Notes: generated from the sequence alone by a model not told the origin. DNA of 64,000 nt from Faecalicatena fissicatena (GCA_001028025.1 LDAQ01000012.1:1-64000); one strand, 5' to 3'; counted from the stretch's first letter, positions 35,139-45,899 are shown. Program-made: numbers and translations.

Positions 35139-37922
35139 TTATTTTATCAGACTCGCCAAAACCTGATAGAGATAATCCACATCCACAGGTTTGGTCACAA
35201 AGCCGTTCATCCCGGCTTCGATGGCTGCATCAGCATCTTCTTTAAACGTGTTCGCAGTCATTGCTATGATTGGAACCTCAGATGCGTCCGGCCGATCCAG
35301 ATTGCGGATTGCCCGGCAGGACTCCAGTCCGTCCATGACCGGCATCTGAATATCCATCAGAATTGCCTGGAATTCACCCGGTCTGCTTTCTTTAAATATA
35401 TTGATCGCTTCTTCTCCGTTTTCCGCTCTTTTCACTGACGCACCCTGCATCTTGAGAAGTTCTTCGGCGATCTCTGCATTCAGATCATTGTCCTCTGCAA
35501 GAATAATATTCATTTGATCCAGGAACTGATCTATTTCCACCTTCTCCTGCTTTTTCTCCAGAACTCCAATTGGAAATTCTGCGGTAAAGTAGAACTCACT
35601 GCCTTTCCCCTCTTCACTTGCCAGCTTCAGTTCTCCTCCCATCAGATCCACGATCGTCCTGCTGATTGCAAGCCCCAGACCGGTTCCCTGGCTTTTAGAA
35701 TAATTGTTCCCCACCTGTTCAAATGCCTCGAATATACGTCTCTGATTTTCTTCAGAAATACCCACGCCATTATCAACTACCTGGAATCTGTAAACGGCCT
35801 TCTCTTCTGAGCTCTGGGTCTGTGTTACGCATACTCTTACCCGGCCGCCCGCCGGGGTGAACTTAAAGGCATTGGATAACAGGTTTGCAAGCACCTGTTT
35901 CAAACGTACAGCATCTCCGAGAAGCACATCGTCTTTAATCTCTGTCTTCATGTAGAAGTCCAATTCCCGTCTTTTTGCTTCCCCGGTCATCATACTTTCC
36001 AGTTCATCCAGTATCTGCTCTATAGAAAACGGCTCACTCGCCACAGTCATCATACCGCTTTCAATTCTGCTCATATCAAGTATATCACTGATCAGGCTCA
36101 GAAGATAACGTGACGATGAACGTATCTTGGAGAGATTCCCTCTCACATTTTCCGGTACTTTATCCATCATGCAGGTCAGGTCACTGATACCGACAATGGC
36201 ATTCATTGGTGTTCTTATCTCATGACTCATCCTGGACAAGAACTCTCCTTTTGCACGGTTCTCTGCCTCCGCCCTCTCCAGATTTGCCTGTATCTTTGCC
36301 GCATGGATGCGATAGCGTGCCATAATCAGTACAAAAATAACAATCAGCAGGAATACTAATGCCAATATAGCCACAAACATCAGGGGATTTGCATAGATCA
36401 TCTCTATAGCTGAAAGATGCCCCGTTCCCACAGATATCATATTCTGGTCCTCTATAGCCGCCTTTTCATCACTGGTCAGGCTGTTGATTGCCTTATTCAT
36501 AATTGTCAGCAGCTCTCCCTCTACCGGACTCATCATGGCAAAGCTCATTTCATTTCTTTCATTCATAACAGTATTGGGAACTACATTTGTGAAGTGATTG
36601 GCCTGTATTTCCAGTTCGATTCTTGAAGAAAGCCCATAAAAGAAATCCACCTTGCCGCTGTTTACTGCGCGCAGGGCATCGGTCACTGTGTTGTAGAACC
36701 TGACCTCCGATACATTGATGCTGGCGGGCATCCTGCGCCCTTTTATCACTGCGCCGGTCAGCCCTTCTGATGGGAAGGTCACCGACTTGTTGCGCGCTAT
36801 AATATCATTCAGGATCGCATACGGTTTCGTTACCGCCAGTTCCATCTGCGCTCCTTCATTATCCGTCCCAAGAAAAGAGCCGATCATATCGGCTTTGCCC
36901 TGATACAGCATCTCCAGTGCTTCACTGTAATTATTCGTGTGAACAAACTCAAACTGGAGTCCGCAGAATTCTTCTACTTTTTTCAGTACATCCGGAATCA
37001 TCCCATCATGCTGCCCATCATCTTCTTCTTTGCAATACAGCGGATGCCATCTTTTCTGCACGGCAACTTTTACGGTCTTCTTCTGGCTGATGTACTCACG
37101 TTCAGACTGATTCAAATAAATACTTGCTATTCCTGAATCGGGAAAATTGGCCTCGTAGCGCTCCTCCGCAAAATTTGGATTGGAATCCATTATTTTTTCC
37201 ATAGCCATGTTCAGTCCATCCAGTACTTCCTGGTTATCTCCGGTAGTAACAATATAATGCGGCTGAGAGTCAAACTTTGCCACCACACGGAACTTTCCGG
37301 TATCATCCGCACTGTTTCCAAGCAGCATGTCCACTTCGCCATCTTCCAGATAAGTATAGAGATTTCCATTAACCTGCTGCTCCCGGGTATATTCAACTAT
37401 TTCACACTTTATATTGTTGCTGTCCATAAATACCTTGAGACGGCGGATATTCTCTGCCGCATTCTTATAAACGCCTATCCTCTTGCCAGACATGCTCTTC
37501 CAGTCAAACGCCTTGATACCCTCATCCTCTTTCTGGGCCATCAAAACTGATTTGCTGTAACCGGTATTGTAATCCGGATAACCAAAATATTCTTCCATTC
37601 CTTCCAGATAATAGGTGCCGCCTATTAGATCATATTTACCGGCCATGAACTCTTTTATCAGGTTATCCCCGGCGGTATCTATATATTCATACTTCCAGCC
37701 TGTATATTTAGCAATTTCATTCAGATAATCGATCACAATCCCATGTCTGTTGCCGTCTGCATCCATCTCCGTAAATCCGTCCACCTCGGAGACTCCAACA
37801 CGCAGAACACGATATTCGGTCTGCTCTTCTGCAAGTACAGTCCCAGATGAAAAAAGCAATACAGCTGCTGCCAGCACCAGCAGAAATCCCTTTTTTATTG
37901 TTCTCCCCGATAATATCTTCAT
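35139..37922 (-). CDS. Hybrid sensor kinase with two periplasmic binding domains
   Basis: A 927-residue BvgS-like sensor. A signal peptide (about 1-31) precedes two SBP_bac_3-type domains (about 38-275 and 288-510), one membrane helix (about 527-550), a HisKA domain with FLSRMSHEIRTPMNA, a HATPase domain (GTGLGLAISRTIVDLMGG) and a C-terminal receiver with phospho-acceptor in AILMDIQMPVMDG. Such proteins sense amino acids or other small ligands outside the cell. The output is not evident, because no DNA-binding response regulator is adjacent; the attached receiver may pass phosphate to an HPt or act alone. Confidence 0.9.
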   Translation of the reverse strand: MKILSGRTIKKGFLLVLAAAVLLFSSGTVLAEEQTEYRVLRVGVSEVDGFTEMDADGNRHGIVIDYLNEIAKYTGWKYEYIDTAGDNLIKEFMAGKYDLIGGTYYLEGMEEYFGYPDYNTGYSKSVLMAQKEDEGIKAFDWKSMSGKRIGVYKNAAENIRRLKVFMDSNNIKCEIVEYTREQQVNGNLYTYLEDGEVDMLLGNSADDTGKFRVVAKFDSQPHYIVTTGDNQEVLDGLNMAMEKIMDSNPNFAEERYEANFPDSGIASIYLNQSEREYISQKKTVKVAVQKRWHPLYCKEEDDGQHDGMIPDVLKKVEEFCGLQFEFVHTNNYSEALEMLYQGKADMIGSFLGTDNEGAQMELAVTKPYAILNDIIARNKSVTFPSEGLTGAVIKGRRMPASINVSEVRFYNTVTDALRAVNSGKVDFFYGLSSRIELEIQANHFTNVVPNTVMNERNEMSFAMMSPVEGELLTIMNKAINSLTSDEKAAIEDQNMISVGTGHLSAIEMIYANPLMFVAILALVFLLIVIFVLIMARYRIHAAKIQANLERAEAENRAKGEFLSRMSHEIRTPMNAIVGISDLTCMMDKVPENVRGNLSKIRSSSRYLLSLISDILDMSRIESGMMTVASEPFSIEQILDELESMMTGEAKRRELDFYMKTEIKDDVLLGDAVRLKQVLANLLSNAFKFTPAGGRVRVCVTQTQSSEEKAVYRFQVVDNGVGISEENQRRIFEAFEQVGNNYSKSQGTGLGLAISRTIVDLMGGELKLASEEGKGSEFYFTAEFPIGVLEKKQEKVEIDQFLDQMNIILAEDNDLNAEIAEELLKMQGASVKRAENGEEAINIFKESRPGEFQAILMDIQMPVMDGLESCRAIRNLDRPDASEVPIIAMTANTFKEDADAAIEAGMNGFVTKPVDVDYLYQVLASLIK

Positions 37923-38022
37923 ATCTAAGAACTCCTTTATCTTTGATGTTCTAGCCTTTTCTGATTATATCATATGTCATCTCCAATTACTTTCATAATT
38001 TTCATAAATCATCTTTTTTTTG

Positions 38023-38469
38023 CTAATCCAATCTCGGGAGAATCTCACCCAGTAACCGGACGGCCTCGTTCAGTTTCTGCAGTTCTTCTTCACTCAGCTT
38101 TTCTTCCAGAGACCGAAGAAAGTCTTTATTTTTCAGGTAGTATTCATCCAGATAGGCAGCGGCCTTCGGGGTGAGCCGCAGCCAGATCATTCTCCTGTCA
38201 TTTTCTTTGTTCAATCGTTCAATAAACCCGTGCTTATACAGCGCATCCACCAGCTTTGTTGCCTGCTGCTTCGGAACCTTCAGCTGCTGTGCCAGTTCCG
38301 TCATCGTCAATGTTTCGCATTTCCTGAGTGTTTCCATGCAATAGTAAGTCTCCAGGCTCATCTCCCCATGCAGAGTTTCTTTAAACGGACGTACCAGCTT
38401 CGAATGCCAGTCCGGCATAACCAGAAGCAGATTTTTTACAAATTGTTCAGAATATTTTTCTTTTATCAT
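38023..38469 (-). CDS. MarR-family transcriptional regulator
   Basis: A 148-aa winged helix-turn-helix regulator: TMTELAQQLKVPKQQATKLVDAL as recognition region (split over helices, about 55-80) and the wing GFIERLNKENDRRMIWLRLT. It is divergent from the FUSC exporter gene across about 165 bp, the usual arrangement for a repressor of an efflux system induced by phenolic or aromatic ligands. Confidence 0.9.
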   Translation of the reverse strand: MIKEKYSEQFVKNLLLVMPDWHSKLVRPFKETLHGEMSLETYYCMETLRKCETLTMTELAQQLKVPKQQATKLVDALYKHGFIERLNKENDRRMIWLRLTPKAAAYLDEYYLKNKDFLRSLEEKLSEEELQKLNEAVRLLGEILPRLD

Positions 38470-38481
38470 TTTACCTCTCCA

Positions 38482-38510
38482 TTGACAAATGAATTTAATA
38501 GTGTTATGAT
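38482..38510 (+). promoter_or_regulatory. Sigma-A promoter of the FUSC gene
   Basis: TTGACA (38482-38487), 17-bp spacer, TATGAT (38505-38510), starting 12 bp upstream of the divergent MarR start. AT-rich imperfect inverted repeats overlap it (TTTAAT...ATTAGTAAA) and could be the MarR site. Confidence 0.75.
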
Positions 38511-38635
38511 CTTAAATTAGTAAATAAAATATGACTATCATCATTGTTTAATCTTAATTGTACTATCACAAATCAAATTTCTTAAATCAATTGTTATCCA
38601 TTCCACACCCAAATCATAAGGAGATGTCACTGATT

Positions 38636-40267
38636 ATGCAAAATTACATACAAAATTTTATTAAAACCTTAAAAGATAAGTTTCGTTTCAGTACACTGAG
38701 TTTTATATTCATCATTGCCTACGTAAATATCTTTCAGCATTTTTTCGGCCCTGAGAATTCCATTGTCGGTGTAAGTTTTGCCATTATAATGTCATCGTCC
38801 ATGGTTTGGGATCTGACCGCAGCCCCGGTAAGACATCTGTTCATCCAGTCTGTTGTACTGGTCTGGATGGCGCTGGCGGCATGCTGGGTTGTGTTTCTTC
38901 CCATGCCGCTGTCACTCATCGTTAATTTTATCACATTATTTATAATTTTGTATGCTTTTACTTACGAATATACCACTAATATGTACTTTCCCTATATTCT
39001 TTCCTATCTGTTCCTGGTGTTCATCTCCCCGGCGGAACCTTCTCAGCTTCCCAAGAGACTCCTGGGCATGCTGGTGGGTGCACTGTCAATTATTCTGTAT
39101 CAGTGGGTCATGGGAAGAAAACGTATCGAAGAAACCGCACAGGATGTACTCAGTAAAATAATTGATGACATCTCCCGGCATATTTCCTGGCAGCTTAAGG
39201 AAACACCTGATAAGCCGGATCTGAACGATACCCGGCACAGACTTTGTCAGCTGAGTCAGATTGTTTACGACAGAAGAAAAAAAGTGTTTTGTATCTCCGA
39301 TGCCGGATTTTCCTTGATAGAAGCCGGCCGAGGGCTGGCACATCTTCTGACTTACCTCCAAGATATTTCTCCTGAAGATGCCGGTACAGAAAGAGAACTG
39401 CTGCAGTATACTATGGCACAGTTAGCGTTGTACCGTGCTTATGTGACACAAGAAAACCCAACGCTGCAGCCTCCGGCATATTCTTCAAAGGTTCGTATCA
39501 AGTCTTCTGAGGCTGCTGCCCGGATATTTGATTATCTCACATTAATCTATGAAAAGCTGCTGGATATGTCCGATCCACAGAGAAAAACACATTATCGTAA
39601 AACGGCTCTTCCCCTGAAAATGCAGCTGCAGACCGCCCTTGAGTGGAGCTCTGTGCGTGGGGCCTACGCGCTGCGCGTTTCACTGATTCTGGCCGGTGCA
39701 ACGGCGCTTGTACAATTATTAGCCCTGCCCCACGGCAAATGGCTGATGTTTACCCTGGCCTCAGTATCCCTGCCTTACGCAGACGATGTACCCCAGAAAA
39801 TAAAAAAACGTATCATCGCTACAATCGCAGGGGGGCTGATCTCGGTTATTATCTATTCTCTGGTTCCCTCATCAGCCGGACGGACTGTTATAATGATGTT
39901 TTTCGGGTATCTCTCTTATTACTTTACGGACTATACAGAAATCTATGCCTGCTCCACTATCAGTGCACTCGGTGGTGCTGTCTTTATGAATGCATTTGGT
40001 TTTCAGGCTGTGTCCGGGATGTTCCTGATTCGGCTCGCTTACATACTGGCAGGTGCAGCTGCGGCCTATATACTAAACTGCCTTGTTCTCCCCTACGGCC
40101 GTGACAGGGCAACCCGTGCCCTTTGGAAGAAATATAAATCTGTCACAGAGCTGCGGGACAGAATCAGACATACAGAAAAGCCTGATTCCCAGCTGTATTA
40201 TACACTGGTTATACAGGCTCATCTGCAGGAAGATAAACTCATTCAAAATTCGCTGGATGCACTCTAA
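38636..40267 (+). CDS. FUSC-family aromatic-acid-exporter-like membrane protein
   Basis: A 543-residue inner-membrane protein with two blocks of about five to six helices (about 20-150 and 345-480) separated by a cytoplasmic region, the duplicated layout of FUSC/AaeB-like exporters. ALRVSLILAGATALVQLLALPHGKWLMFTLASV in the second block resembles the FUSC repeat. The frame is open from 38558, but AAGGAG lies 12 nt before the ATG at 38636. Divergent MarR gene suggests control by an aromatic or drug ligand. Confidence 0.82.
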   Translation: MQNYIQNFIKTLKDKFRFSTLSFIFIIAYVNIFQHFFGPENSIVGVSFAIIMSSSMVWDLTAAPVRHLFIQSVVLVWMALAACWVVFLPMPLSLIVNFITLFIILYAFTYEYTTNMYFPYILSYLFLVFISPAEPSQLPKRLLGMLVGALSIILYQWVMGRKRIEETAQDVLSKIIDDISRHISWQLKETPDKPDLNDTRHRLCQLSQIVYDRRKKVFCISDAGFSLIEAGRGLAHLLTYLQDISPEDAGTERELLQYTMAQLALYRAYVTQENPTLQPPAYSSKVRIKSSEAAARIFDYLTLIYEKLLDMSDPQRKTHYRKTALPLKMQLQTALEWSSVRGAYALRVSLILAGATALVQLLALPHGKWLMFTLASVSLPYADDVPQKIKKRIIATIAGGLISVIIYSLVPSSAGRTVIMMFFGYLSYYFTDYTEIYACSTISALGGAVFMNAFGFQAVSGMFLIRLAYILAGAAAAYILNCLVLPYGRDRATRALWKKYKSVTELRDRIRHTEKPDSQLYYTLVIQAHLQEDKLIQNSLDAL

Positions 40268-40441
40268 GTGTCATTGTGCATTCGGCTACCCAATTCCATG
40301 TATCTTTAAAAAACGGATTCACCTTCTTTTCTATCCCCTGTGTATCAAAACTCCAGGATCTCTTTTGGAGATGACTGCAAAACCGCCCTCAGCTACTATA
40401 ACATCTGCAGCAGATAAAAAGCCGGCCCGGACATACATCCC

Positions 40442-43400
40442 TCACACCCACCGATGCATAACCTCCAGCAAATGCTTTATCTCCAGAGGCTTCGACACAT
40501 GTTCGTTCATCCCCGCCTTTTTTGCCCTGTAAGCATCATCTGCAAACGCGTTGGCGGTCAGTGCAATAATCGGAATCTCTGCCGCATCCGGGCGCTGCCC
40601 GTTCTCTGCAAGCCCCCGGATCGCTCTTGTGGCCCCGTATCCGTCCAGTACAGGCATCTGAATGTCCATCAGGATCAATGCAAACGTTCCTGGTTCACCG
40701 GCATAAAAAGAATCTACGGCCTCCTGTCCGTTGGCTGCACATTCAACCTCCAGGCCGCAGGCTGTCAGCAGTTCCTCCGCGATCTCCCTGTTCAAATCAT
40801 TGTCCTCCACAAGAAGTACCCGCATCCCCGCCGGAAATCCATCATAAGCCCTGGGCTGTACTGAAGACTCTGTGGAATCGGATTCGTTCTTTTCCCGTGC
40901 CAGTCTCAGGAATATTGTAACGATAAATCTGGTACCTTTGTTTAACTCGCTTTCCACCTGTATGGTACCGTTCATCATCTGCACCAGATTGCTGGTGATA
41001 GCCAGCCCCAGTCCCGTACCCTGTATCTCGCTGACACGTGAATCTTCTGCCCGCTCAAAGGGCAGGAACATCTTACTGCAGAACTCCTCCGTCATCCCTA
41101 TGCCGTCATCCTCAACGATAATCTCATAACATCCAACCCCGTTTTCGCCGGTAAGCTTTTCCTCCAGATAGACATTGATATATCCGCTTTCGTTGGTATA
41201 CTTAACTGCATTTGAAAGCAGATTAAGCAGGATCTGCTTTACACGTACGGCATCTCCATGCACCCAGCTATGTTCCGGCTTTTTTACAATGGTTCGGTAA
41301 TCAAGCCTCTTTTTGTCGGCATCAGGCTGGATAATCAATGAAACCTCTTCCAGCACATCCTCTATCCGGAACTTTTCTTCACTGAGTGTAATATTTCCAG
41401 ATTCGATCTTTGACATATCCAGTACTTTATTAATAAGTTCAAGAAGATGGCCCCCGGATATGTCAATCTTATCCAGACAGTCTTCGATCTTTTCTTCATT
41501 TCCCAGATTATTTTTTGCAATTGCTGCCATCCCCATGATTGCATTCATAGGGGTTCTAATATCATGACTCATCTTAGAAAGGAAGTCGGACTTTGCACTA
41601 TTTGCCGTATTCAAAGAAGCATATGCCTCTTCCAGCGCATGTTTTGCCCGCTTCTCTTCTTCGTAATATTCCAGTTCTTTTTGTTTTTCCACACTGATAT
41701 TCCGAAACGCAATAATTGCAGTATCGGGCCTGCCTTCATTTGCCTCCCTGAGGTGCACTTCCATACGAAGCCAAAGCTCGGACTGTCTTTGCCGGAATTC
41801 AACTTCAATATGCCTGTTATCTGCGTTCAGTTCTCTAAGAAGCTCTTCTTTTCTGCAGACTTCAGATACCTTTTTCCAGTCCGCAAGATTAACGTCCCTC
41901 AGAATGTAGCTGCAGAGCTGGCTGGAATATGGACCGCTTCTGGCAAGGGAGCCGCTGCTGCCCGCTTCCGGCAGACGTACCGCATAATAACTGTCCGCCT
42001 TCAGATCCACATAGAAAATACTGACATATATTCCGTTAATCGCCTGAAGCGCAGATTGGTTCATATAGAGATGCTCGCTGTTTTCCGAAAGTTCCGACTT
42101 CATCTTATGAATATTGTAGAGTGCGCCTACCACACGGGATGGCTTTCCCTCCTCCATAACAAGTCTTCCATTTACCCTGTACCAGATAAAATTGCCCGGT
42201 CCTGTTCTGGGTGTAGAACACCGCACCTCAAACACTTCAGTCCGCCCATTACAGATATTGTCTATTACCCCAGGAATATCGTCAGGATGCACAAGCTGCT
42301 GCTTTAGCAGCGCCTGTGAGTAATCCTTTATTTCATTGCGGAGAACCCCTTCTCCGGTGATCGGTTCATAGCTGATGAACGTGTCAGTATCCATATGATA
42401 TTCAAACATCACCGCAGCACTGGCCTCCATGGCCACACGATACATCTCCTGTTCCCGGTCCAACTGCTGCTGAAGTACCTTTCTTGGGGTTATATCTACG
42501 ACCGTACGCTGCAGTATCTTTTCCCCTTCAGGTGTAGTTCCCACAACCATGCTGGTTCCTTCCATCCAGTGGATAGAACCATCTTTCCACTTGACACGGA
42601 ATTCGCTGTCCTGCCGGTCACCGATATTTTCCAGCTGATAATAAGTATTATAAAGGTATTGCCGGTCTGCCTCCACTACTGCTCCAAGCATTCCTTCCTT
42701 CCAATCACCCATTCCTTCCTCTATGCTGTCATACCCCATCAGCGATACTACGGCTCTGTTCAGAGAAATCAGCCTGTAGCTTCCGTTGCTGCTCTTTATA
42801 AAACGTATAATTCCGCAGGGCACAGTATCGTATATACTTGTCAGCAATTCCGTTTGCTCTCTATGACGCTGTGCATCCTCCTCGGAACGTGTAATATCAA
42901 GATAAAGACTGTTTACCATCCAGTTTCCGTCTATATCCTGTGCTTTTTTACCGCTGTCAATGATCCATTTCAGACTGCCGTCCTTACAACGTACACGGTA
43001 CTTAGTGGAATAGGTCAGTCCGCCGCCTTTAAATGCCTCGGCACAATCTGCCAGCGCCTGGTGCAGATCCGGCGGATAGGCAGCTCCTACTGCAGTCCCC
43101 CCCGTAACCTCCAGGAACTCTTCCACAGTATATCCAAACAGTGCCGCAGCCTCCCGGCTGACAAATGCAAAAGAATATGTATCATCGTCATTGCTGATCT
43201 TAAGTCCGCCTGCAATGGATGACATGATCACTTCCATCTGCCGGTTCTGCTGTTTCTTTTCCTCTTCCAGAGCCTTCAGACGCTCCTGGACATAATCATA
43301 GGACTGCCTGCCGGTCTTGTCCTGGAAAAGCTCTCCTTCCATATCATGTTCACAGTAATGCTTGTGCATAATACTGCCGGCAAGGTTTTCCACATCTTTA

Positions 43401-43447
43401 AAACACTGATTATACTCTTTGTCTGTTTTCACACTCACGCTGTTCAA
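40442..43447 (-). CDS. PAS-domain hybrid histidine kinase
   Basis: A 1001-residue cytoplasmic hybrid kinase. It lacks a signal peptide or membrane helices. After about 65 residues come PAS domains (about 70-190, 200-320 and 330-450, each with a PAC-like SLKWIIDSGKKAQDIDG or equivalent), a further PAS-like segment, a HisKA domain with FLSKMSHDIRTPMNA (histidine about 630), a HATPase domain (GTGLGLAITSNLVQMMNG) and a receiver (LILMDIQMPVLDG). It resembles intracellular redox or light-type PAS sensors, but no cofactor residues are evident. It shares the kinase-receiver style with the 35139-37922 gene. Confidence 0.9.
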   Translation of the reverse strand: MNSVSVKTDKEYNQCFKDVENLAGSIMHKHYCEHDMEGELFQDKTGRQSYDYVQERLKALEEEKKQQNRQMEVIMSSIAGGLKISNDDDTYSFAFVSREAAALFGYTVEEFLEVTGGTAVGAAYPPDLHQALADCAEAFKGGGLTYSTKYRVRCKDGSLKWIIDSGKKAQDIDGNWMVNSLYLDITRSEEDAQRHREQTELLTSIYDTVPCGIIRFIKSSNGSYRLISLNRAVVSLMGYDSIEEGMGDWKEGMLGAVVEADRQYLYNTYYQLENIGDRQDSEFRVKWKDGSIHWMEGTSMVVGTTPEGEKILQRTVVDITPRKVLQQQLDREQEMYRVAMEASAAVMFEYHMDTDTFISYEPITGEGVLRNEIKDYSQALLKQQLVHPDDIPGVIDNICNGRTEVFEVRCSTPRTGPGNFIWYRVNGRLVMEEGKPSRVVGALYNIHKMKSELSENSEHLYMNQSALQAINGIYVSIFYVDLKADSYYAVRLPEAGSSGSLARSGPYSSQLCSYILRDVNLADWKKVSEVCRKEELLRELNADNRHIEVEFRQRQSELWLRMEVHLREANEGRPDTAIIAFRNISVEKQKELEYYEEEKRAKHALEEAYASLNTANSAKSDFLSKMSHDIRTPMNAIMGMAAIAKNNLGNEEKIEDCLDKIDISGGHLLELINKVLDMSKIESGNITLSEEKFRIEDVLEEVSLIIQPDADKKRLDYRTIVKKPEHSWVHGDAVRVKQILLNLLSNAVKYTNESGYINVYLEEKLTGENGVGCYEIIVEDDGIGMTEEFCSKMFLPFERAEDSRVSEIQGTGLGLAITSNLVQMMNGTIQVESELNKGTRFIVTIFLRLAREKNESDSTESSVQPRAYDGFPAGMRVLLVEDNDLNREIAEELLTACGLEVECAANGQEAVDSFYAGEPGTFALILMDIQMPVLDGYGATRAIRGLAENGQRPDAAEIPIIALTANAFADDAYRAKKAGMNEHVSKPLEIKHLLEVMHRWV

Positions 43448-43565
43448 ACCCGCTTTCTTTATATTTTAACCAGTCCGGCATACTATTTTTCCAATGCATC
43501 TGACAGGTGATCACCTGTTTCTTATTATACTGAATACCTGGTTAAAACACAACGAAAATCGCATT

Positions 43566-45899
43566 TCACTGCTGCTTCTCTCCAGCACAGCGCGGACACG
43601 TCTTATTCCCCTGTGTCCTGCCGTAAGCATCCATTTTCCAGGAATGACCCTCTTCGCAGATCCAGTATACAGGCTTTTTGCTCTTAAAGGTCAGGTCATG
43701 CGGCTGTAATGTACCGTTTCTGCTATAATCCCATTCTCTCACCAGAGACGGGAACAGAGCTGCCAGCGAGTTTTCTTTGCACACCCGGTACCCGGCACAG
43801 TATGGGCATCCCTTTTTGCTCTCCACTTCATGAGCGATCCTCCGGGACCATTCATGATGCGGATATTTTGTACACTGCCACCAGACTTTCATTCCCGAAC
43901 CTGCGGAAACATTTTTGGGATGCAGCATTTTATTTTTTCCATAATGCCAGCGGGCCGCCACTTCCGGATGTATTTTATCCAGACTGTTTCCTTCCCTCAC
44001 ATATCTGGTGCGGCATTTGGGACACTTGCTGCCTGACACACGGTTATTGATCTTCCACTCCCATTCATGCCCGGCAGGGCAGATCCACCATACACTTTTA
44101 TTTGACTTTGGCCGCACGTCCTTTGGGGTCAGCGGATAATTCTTCTCATAATTCCATTCAGCAGCCAATTTCGGATATACGACAGCCAGATTTTCCTCTT
44201 CTGTGGCCCTGTGTCCAGAGCAGTACGGGCATCCTCTTCCCAGACAGCTGCGGTTGGATATTCTCCCCGTCCATGAATGTCCTTTTTCGCAGATCCAATA
44301 TGCATGGTCGTTATCTGCATAAGATATCTCCCACGGCGAGACCTCGTTTTTCCCCCAGTCCCACTGTTCCAGCAGCTCGGGTCTTTGCGCTGCCAGGCTG
44401 TTCTCCCTTGTAAATCTTCTCTTGCTGCAATAGGGACACTTTCCGCTCTTTACCATTTCTCTGACAATCCGCTCCCATGTATGGCCTTTCTCACAGCGCC
44501 AACTTACCAGTGTATGAGAGCCGACCGATACATCATCTGGCGTTAGGCCCTCATTCTTCTCTGTGTCCCACATTTTTGCAACCGCCGGATACTGCATAGA
44601 CAATCGGTTCATATTACTTACTCTGTGTCCGGAACAGAATGGACACCCGTACCCACGGTTCGTCCGTTTATTCGGGGACATCTTCCAGACATGCCCCACC
44701 TCACACCGCCAGGTATAAGCAGTCCCGCTTCCATATTCCACCATCTCCGGAGTGATAGGCCAGTTTGCCTCCTTATGCCATTCCTTCGCAAGCTCCGGAT
44801 ATCTGGCTGCCAGGTTGTTCTTCTTTTTCCCCTCTACCAGAAGCGCACGGATATACCGGCCGTCCCTTTCAACATCGGCGTTTATGACTATATTCAGCTG
44901 GTAATGGCTGTTTATGTACTTTATAATATTTGCCATCACCTGATCCATGTATTTATACGCATGATCAACATGGCAGATAATCTCCTGATCCGCTGTTTTT
45001 TCCTGCTCTTTGGGTATCATATCTGCTGTCTGCTCCCTGACCGTCAATACCTCGATCCCAATCCCCCGCAGATATTCCGCCTTACGTGCATCATAATCTG
45101 CCCGGTTATATATCTCATGATAGACACCATTATACTCAATCCCAAGCTGGATTTCCGGGATAAATACATCCACTTCAAAATGATCGATCACGGTTCTGTT
45201 GCTGCACTGCGGAAACAGTTTTTTCATGTAATAGTAAATTGTCTGCTCGGGAAAAGAGGTCTTTCTCTGTTTATTACACACAGGACAGCCCTGTGATTTT
45301 CCCGTCCTGTTTGATATATATGCCGCCCATTTATGCATAGGATTAAAACTGCACTGCCAGTAAACTTTTTTCCCGCTGAAGGGATATACTTCCTCCGGCC
45401 TCAGATCATTTCTCTCATAATCCCATTCCCCCGCTATTCCGGGAAACAGCACTTTCAGATTATATTCTTCATTTACAAGTTCTTTACGGCAGTAGGCGCA
45501 TCCCTTAAAATCCTTCTGCTGATTCGGGCTCTTATACCAGCTGTGCCCATGCTCACACTTCCACCAGAATTCCTTTCCAGAGTTTGGAAGAATCTGGTCC
45601 GGGGTCGTCTCATTCTTGTCATCATCCCAGAACTTCGCCAGATCAGGATAAATCTTTTCCAGATTATACTCCTCGGACACGCGCCTGTGAGAACAATAAG
45701 GACAATCCGTATATTTACACCGGTTCCGCCACGCAGGCGGCAGCATCCACTTATGCCCCCGCTCACACTCCCAGGCAACAGCAATTTTCGAACTGCTCGG
45801 CACCGTCTCCGGGGACAGGTCGTTCTCTTCATAATCCCACTGTTTCAATACTTCCTCTCTCCCGTGCATCATGCAATAATCATAAAAAGAAATCTTCAT
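43566..45899 (-). CDS. Zinc-ribbon array protein with embedded endonuclease-like domain
   Basis: A 777-residue protein with nine zinc-ribbon/treble-clef modules of the DUF4379 type, each with a W-x-C...GH-x-W...GCPYC pattern (three before and six after a central domain). Each is preceded by a YPxLAxEWdyekN...TPxxV segment. The central domain (about residues 215-305) has FPEQTIYYYMKKLFP, EVDVFIPEIQLGIEYNGVYH and DARKAEYL, resembling Vsr/DUF559-type PD-(D/E)XK nucleases. AGGAGAA precedes the ATG at 45899, preferred over an upstream start at 45938. Function unknown; a DNA- or RNA-targeting nuclease is inferred. Confidence 0.8.
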   Translation of the reverse strand: MKISFYDYCMMHGREEVLKQWDYEENDLSPETVPSSSKIAVAWECERGHKWMLPPAWRNRCKYTDCPYCSHRRVSEEYNLEKIYPDLAKFWDDDKNETTPDQILPNSGKEFWWKCEHGHSWYKSPNQQKDFKGCAYCRKELVNEEYNLKVLFPGIAGEWDYERNDLRPEEVYPFSGKKVYWQCSFNPMHKWAAYISNRTGKSQGCPVCNKQRKTSFPEQTIYYYMKKLFPQCSNRTVIDHFEVDVFIPEIQLGIEYNGVYHEIYNRADYDARKAEYLRGIGIEVLTVREQTADMIPKEQEKTADQEIICHVDHAYKYMDQVMANIIKYINSHYQLNIVINADVERDGRYIRALLVEGKKKNNLAARYPELAKEWHKEANWPITPEMVEYGSGTAYTWRCEVGHVWKMSPNKRTNRGYGCPFCSGHRVSNMNRLSMQYPAVAKMWDTEKNEGLTPDDVSVGSHTLVSWRCEKGHTWERIVREMVKSGKCPYCSKRRFTRENSLAAQRPELLEQWDWGKNEVSPWEISYADNDHAYWICEKGHSWTGRISNRSCLGRGCPYCSGHRATEEENLAVVYPKLAAEWNYEKNYPLTPKDVRPKSNKSVWWICPAGHEWEWKINNRVSGSKCPKCRTRYVREGNSLDKIHPEVAARWHYGKNKMLHPKNVSAGSGMKVWWQCTKYPHHEWSRRIAHEVESKKGCPYCAGYRVCKENSLAALFPSLVREWDYSRNGTLQPHDLTFKSKKPVYWICEEGHSWKMDAYGRTQGNKTCPRCAGEKQQ

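Noticed and set aside
41447..43222. Long antisense frames opposite the PAS hybrid kinase
   Set aside because: No family motifs and no ribosome sites; the minus-strand gene has complete kinase and receiver motifs.
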